A stretch of DNA of 7,821 bases, from positions 1-7,821 of the forward strand of contig JAIMBM010000130.1 of assembly GCA_023511475.1 (NCBI GenBank), in the 5' to 3' direction. The position numbers and the translations under genes are program-made. Source of the stretch: Anaerolineae bacterium. GTDB lineage: Bacteria; Chloroflexota; Anaerolineae; SpSt-313. Shown here piece by piece: positions 5,069-7,821 of the stretch; the first letter of the stretch is position 1, and each line of letters begins with the position of its first letter. The notes beneath the pieces were generated by a model. That model was not told the origin of the DNA, did not search any database, and saw nothing but the letters and a program-made list of their open reading frames with translations.

Positions 5069-7759
5069 ATGGCAGTATCGCTCCTTTTCCCCCGTATCAG
5101 CACCAAGCTGACGGTTCCTGCTGTGAGAGCGGGGCTTATCCCACGCCCGGGTCTGATCCGGCGCCTTGAACGATTTGTCGAGTACCGGCTCCTCCTCGTC
5201 TCGGCGCCGGCGGGATACGGCAAGACAACCCTCCTCAGCCAGTGGACCCATCACAGCGCCTGGCCGGTCGCCTGGGTGTCGCTCGACGCCACAGACAACG
5301 ACCCCATCCGCTTTTGGTCCTACGTGGCGATGGCCCTCGAAAAGATCGAGCCGGAGATCGCCAATCACCTCATGCCCCTCATCAGCAAACCGCGCCCGGA
5401 GCAGCCCGAGTACCTGGTCGCCGCCCTTGCCAACCTGGCCAGCGGCATGTCTGACCCCTTTGCACTGGTGCTGGACGACTATCACTGCATCGAAGCCGAG
5501 GCCATCCACAGCGCTTTCGCGCAGCTGGTGGATTATCTGCCCGAGAGGATGCACGTTATCCTCTCCAGCCGGTCGGACCCGCCACTCCCTCTTGCCCGCT
5601 GGCGTGCCCGCGGACAGCTCCTGGAGCTGCGTGCCGCAGACCTGCGCTTCTCGACTGCGGAAGCGGAGGCCCTCCTGCGGCTGATGGCACCCCCGGGGGT
5701 CTCCCGGGAAGAGACCGCCGAGCTGCAGGAGTGGACAGAGGGATGGGCCGCCGGCCTGCAACTCGCAGCGCTCACACTTCAGGAGCAACGCCTGCAGCAT
5801 GGAGCATACTCGCTGCGAGACCTGAGGGAGGACGGCAGGTACCTCAGGGACTATCTGGCCGAGGAGGTGCTTCAGCACCAGCCGGAACCGGTGCGGACCT
5901 TTCTGGTGCAGACGGCAATCCTCGAGACGCTCAGCGCGCCCCTGTGCGCGGCAGTGACCGGGCGGCGTGATAGCGCAGAGCTGCTGGACCGACTGCATCG
6001 CCAGAACCTCTTCCTCACCCCGCTCAGGCGCGGCGAGTATCGCTACCATCCGCTGTTCGCGGATTTCCTGCAGGAACAACTGCGCGATGAAGCGGGCTCT
6101 GACCTGCCCGCTCTACATATACGGGCGGCAGCGTGGTACGAGACCCAGGGCCGCCCAGCCGAGGCCATCCCTCATCTGCTGGCCGCCGGGGAGGTCTCTG
6201 AGGCTGCCCGCCTCATCCGAAGCACGGTCCGTCAGCACCTGATGCGGGGCGAGTCCGCGACCGTCCTCGGCTGGTTCCGCTCCCTGCCAGAGGAGACGAT
6301 CCGCAGCGAGCCCCTATTCTGCCTGGTGTTCGCCTGGGTCCTGGCTAACTCGGGCCAGACGGAGGCAGCACTCCGCTACCTCGACCATCTTGAGGCCACA
6401 CTGGGGCCGGTCGAGGACAGAGACCTGCTCCTCGGCGAGGCGGCCACGGTGCGGGCTCGCATCGCCGTCATACAGGGGGACGCGGCGCAGAACACCCGGT
6501 ACGCCGAGCGCGCTCTTGCTCTCCTCCCACCGGAGGCCTCCCTCCTCCGGAGCGATGCCTACCTGGACCTCGCCTTCGCCCACAAGGACGCCGGCAATCC
6601 GCAGCAGGCCGAGCCGGCCTTCCGCGAGGCCATCCGTCTGGGTCTGGAGACGGGGAACCTGCGGGCCACGATGCTCTCAGCTTACTACCTGGCCGACATG
6701 TACCAGGCCTTCGGACGGTTCGCGGAGGCCGCCCGACTCTATCAGGAGGGGCTCGGCTGGGCGCGCGACGCGAGACCCCTCTCCGCCCTCGCCTGTTGGG
6801 CACATGCCGGGCTTGGCGCGCTGCTGTACGAGTGGAACGATCTGCCGGAAGCTACCGTGCACCTGCGTCAGGCGATCGAGCTGGGCCAGCGCAGCGGCGA
6901 GGTAAAGGTCCTCATGTACGCGCGATTGCCGCTGGCGGCGCTGCTGCAGGCCGAGGGGCGCCCGGATGAGGCACTCGCAGTCCTCGAGGTCGCCGCCGAT
7001 ATCGCCAATCAGACCCGCATCGCGTCGATCGCCTCGCAGATAGACCTGGCCCGGCTCAAGCTCTGGCTGCGGCAGGGACGGACTGTGCTCGCGGTCTCCT
7101 GGCTGCAGCAGCATGGCCTCAGCCTCACGGCCGAGGGCCTGTCGCCCGATGAGCTGATAGCGCTGGCCTGGTTCTACCTCGCCCGCAGCCAGGAGCCTTG
7201 CCCGGAGGCCACGCGGATCATCGAGGCCCTCCGTCCGCGGGCCGAGGCCGATTCTGCGGCCGGGCTTGCGCTCCGCCGGGTGGCCGACCTGGTGGTCCTG
7301 GCTCTTGCCCACTGGGCGATCGACCGCCGCGAGGAGGCGAGCCGGTACATGTCCGAGGCTGTCTCCGCCGCCGAGCCCATGGGCCTCGTCCGGACCTTTG
7401 CGGATTGCCCCGTCCCGACGATTGCCGAGCTCCTCCGGCAGGTCGGCTCCCGACATGGCCGCTCCGGCTATGTCGAGAGGCTTCTGGCGGCGGTGATGGC
7501 CCCGCCACCGGCGGCCGCGGTCACCGTGGCCCCACCCGCTCCTCCCGCCAGTGAGCCGGAGATCGAGGCGCTGAGCCCGCGCGAGATCGAGGTGCTGGGC
7601 CACATCGCCAACGGTCGCTCGAATCAGGAGATCGCCGACGAGATGATCCTCGCCCTGAGCACCGTCAAGTGGTACCTCCGCAACATCTACGACAAGCTTG
7701 GCGTCAGGCGGCGCACGCAGGCGGTTGCGAGGGCGAGGGCCTTGGGCCTCCTCACCTGA
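5069..7759 (+). CDS. MalT-like LuxR-family ATP-dependent transcriptional regulator (STAND class)
   Basis: At 896 residues this is close to E. coli MalT (about 900) and has the same design: an N-terminal signal-transducing ATPase, a helical repeat region that senses the inducer in MalT, and a C-terminal LuxR-type helix-turn-helix. Seen here: STKLTVPAVRAGLIPRPGL (11-29), Walker A APAGYGKTT (46-54), Walker B FALVLDDYH (131-139), VILSSRSDPPLPLARWRARG (163-182), WTEGWAAGLQLAALTL (222-237) and GEYRYHPLFADFLQEQL (322-338). Tetratricopeptide-like helical repeats fill about 355-770. A Pro/Ala-rich linker (811-830) leads to the HTH (835-896: LSPREIEVLGHIANGRSNQE onwards). The frame stays open to 4583, but that part lies antisense to rplU and before the promoter; the ATG at 5069 gives the family N-terminus, though its AGG-type binding site is weak. 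Inducer and target genes are unknown; no MalT box was recognised nearby. Divergent from rplU. Confidence 0.93.
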   Translation: MAVSLLFPRISTKLTVPAVRAGLIPRPGLIRRLERFVEYRLLLVSAPAGYGKTTLLSQWTHHSAWPVAWVSLDATDNDPIRFWSYVAMALEKIEPEIANHLMPLISKPRPEQPEYLVAALANLASGMSDPFALVLDDYHCIEAEAIHSAFAQLVDYLPERMHVILSSRSDPPLPLARWRARGQLLELRAADLRFSTAEAEALLRLMAPPGVSREETAELQEWTEGWAAGLQLAALTLQEQRLQHGAYSLRDLREDGRYLRDYLAEEVLQHQPEPVRTFLVQTAILETLSAPLCAAVTGRRDSAELLDRLHRQNLFLTPLRRGEYRYHPLFADFLQEQLRDEAGSDLPALHIRAAAWYETQGRPAEAIPHLLAAGEVSEAARLIRSTVRQHLMRGESATVLGWFRSLPEETIRSEPLFCLVFAWVLANSGQTEAALRYLDHLEATLGPVEDRDLLLGEAATVRARIAVIQGDAAQNTRYAERALALLPPEASLLRSDAYLDLAFAHKDAGNPQQAEPAFREAIRLGLETGNLRATMLSAYYLADMYQAFGRFAEAARLYQEGLGWARDARPLSALACWAHAGLGALLYEWNDLPEATVHLRQAIELGQRSGEVKVLMYARLPLAALLQAEGRPDEALAVLEVAADIANQTRIASIASQIDLARLKLWLRQGRTVLAVSWLQQHGLSLTAEGLSPDELIALAWFYLARSQEPCPEATRIIEALRPRAEADSAAGLALRRVADLVVLALAHWAIDRREEASRYMSEAVSAAEPMGLVRTFADCPVPTIAELLRQVGSRHGRSGYVERLLAAVMAPPPAAAVTVAPPAPPASEPEIEALSPREIEVLGHIANGRSNQEIADEMILALSTVKWYLRNIYDKLGVRRRTQAVARARALGLLT

Positions 7760-7790
7760 GCGCCCCTCCCTTTTTCCCTCCTTTCGGACG

Positions 7791-7819
7791 GTGACCCCCA
7801 CCCTGCGCTACACTATAAT
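7791..7819 (+). promoter_or_regulatory. Candidate promoter for a gene beyond the right edge
   Basis: TATAAT (7814-7819) is a perfect -10 box. GTGACC (7791-7796) lies 17 bp upstream and matches the -35 consensus at 4 of 6 positions. Direction is rightward, 32 nt after the stop of the regulator gene, so a separately transcribed gene or RNA probably begins just outside the window. The 62-nt tail 7760-7821 shows no convincing terminator hairpin for the regulator gene, only a pyrimidine-rich run (about 7764-7784). Confidence 0.5.
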
Positions 7820-7821
7820 GG

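Noticed and set aside
5009..6079. 356-codon open frame on the minus strand opposite the ATPase part of the regulator gene
   Set aside because: It is antisense to the Walker A/B region of an intact gene and has no domain signature of its own.
6677..7801. 374-codon open frame on the minus strand opposite the 3' half of the regulator gene
   Set aside because: Shadow of the MalT-like coding sequence; composition is Arg/Gly/Asp-rich with no recognisable domain.
1..7821. CRISPR array, insertion sequence, tRNA, phage or defence system
   Set aside because: I saw no regularly spaced direct repeats, transposase motifs, tRNA arms, or nuclease or toxin-antitoxin domains in any frame.

Overview
The window is GC-rich, gene-dense bacterial DNA. 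It holds six complete minus-strand genes (277-4849) and one large plus-strand gene (5069-7759). An L21/L27/L31 ribosomal protein cluster next to a DUF1385 membrane protein, a roughly 900-residue MalT-type LuxR regulator, high GC and frequent GTG starts together suggest a Chloroflexota-like bacterium. This assignment is an inference from gene order and composition; no 16S or other decisive marker is present.

Layout from left to right. Positions 1-241 contain no gene I can support. An inverted repeat at 242-267 probably marks the end of the leftmost minus-strand transcript. Then come, all on the minus strand and listed here from last to first in transcription order, an LDH2-family malate/lactate-type dehydrogenase (277-1380), an NAD(P)-dependent malic enzyme (1415-2770) and a DUF1385 integral membrane protein (2840-3775). 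A strong intrinsic terminator (3812-3841) separates these from the upstream ribosomal protein operon rplU-rpmA-rpmE (4849 down to 3864). That operon starts from a promoter with perfect consensus hexamers (TTGACA, 17 bp, TATAAT) at 4912-4940.

The 219-bp region 4850-5068 is a divergent control region. The rplU promoter points left. A second good promoter (TTGCCT, 17 bp, TATACT, 4955-4983) points right into the MalT-like regulator gene. A 12-bp palindrome (4959-4970) lies in the spacer of the rightward promoter. At the right edge another TATAAT box (7814-7819) looks like the promoter of a gene beyond the window.

Functionally, rplU-rpmA-rpmE makes three large-subunit ribosomal proteins. The malic enzyme and the LDH2-family enzyme are adjacent and probably co-transcribed, which suggests a small malate/pyruvate (2-hydroxy acid) module. 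The MalT-like protein is an ATP-dependent transcription activator whose inducer and targets cannot be read from the sequence. Most of the window is ordinary core and accessory metabolism. The points most worth a second look are the divergent control region, the unusually long charged tail on L31, and the malate-enzyme pair placed behind a ribosomal operon terminator.
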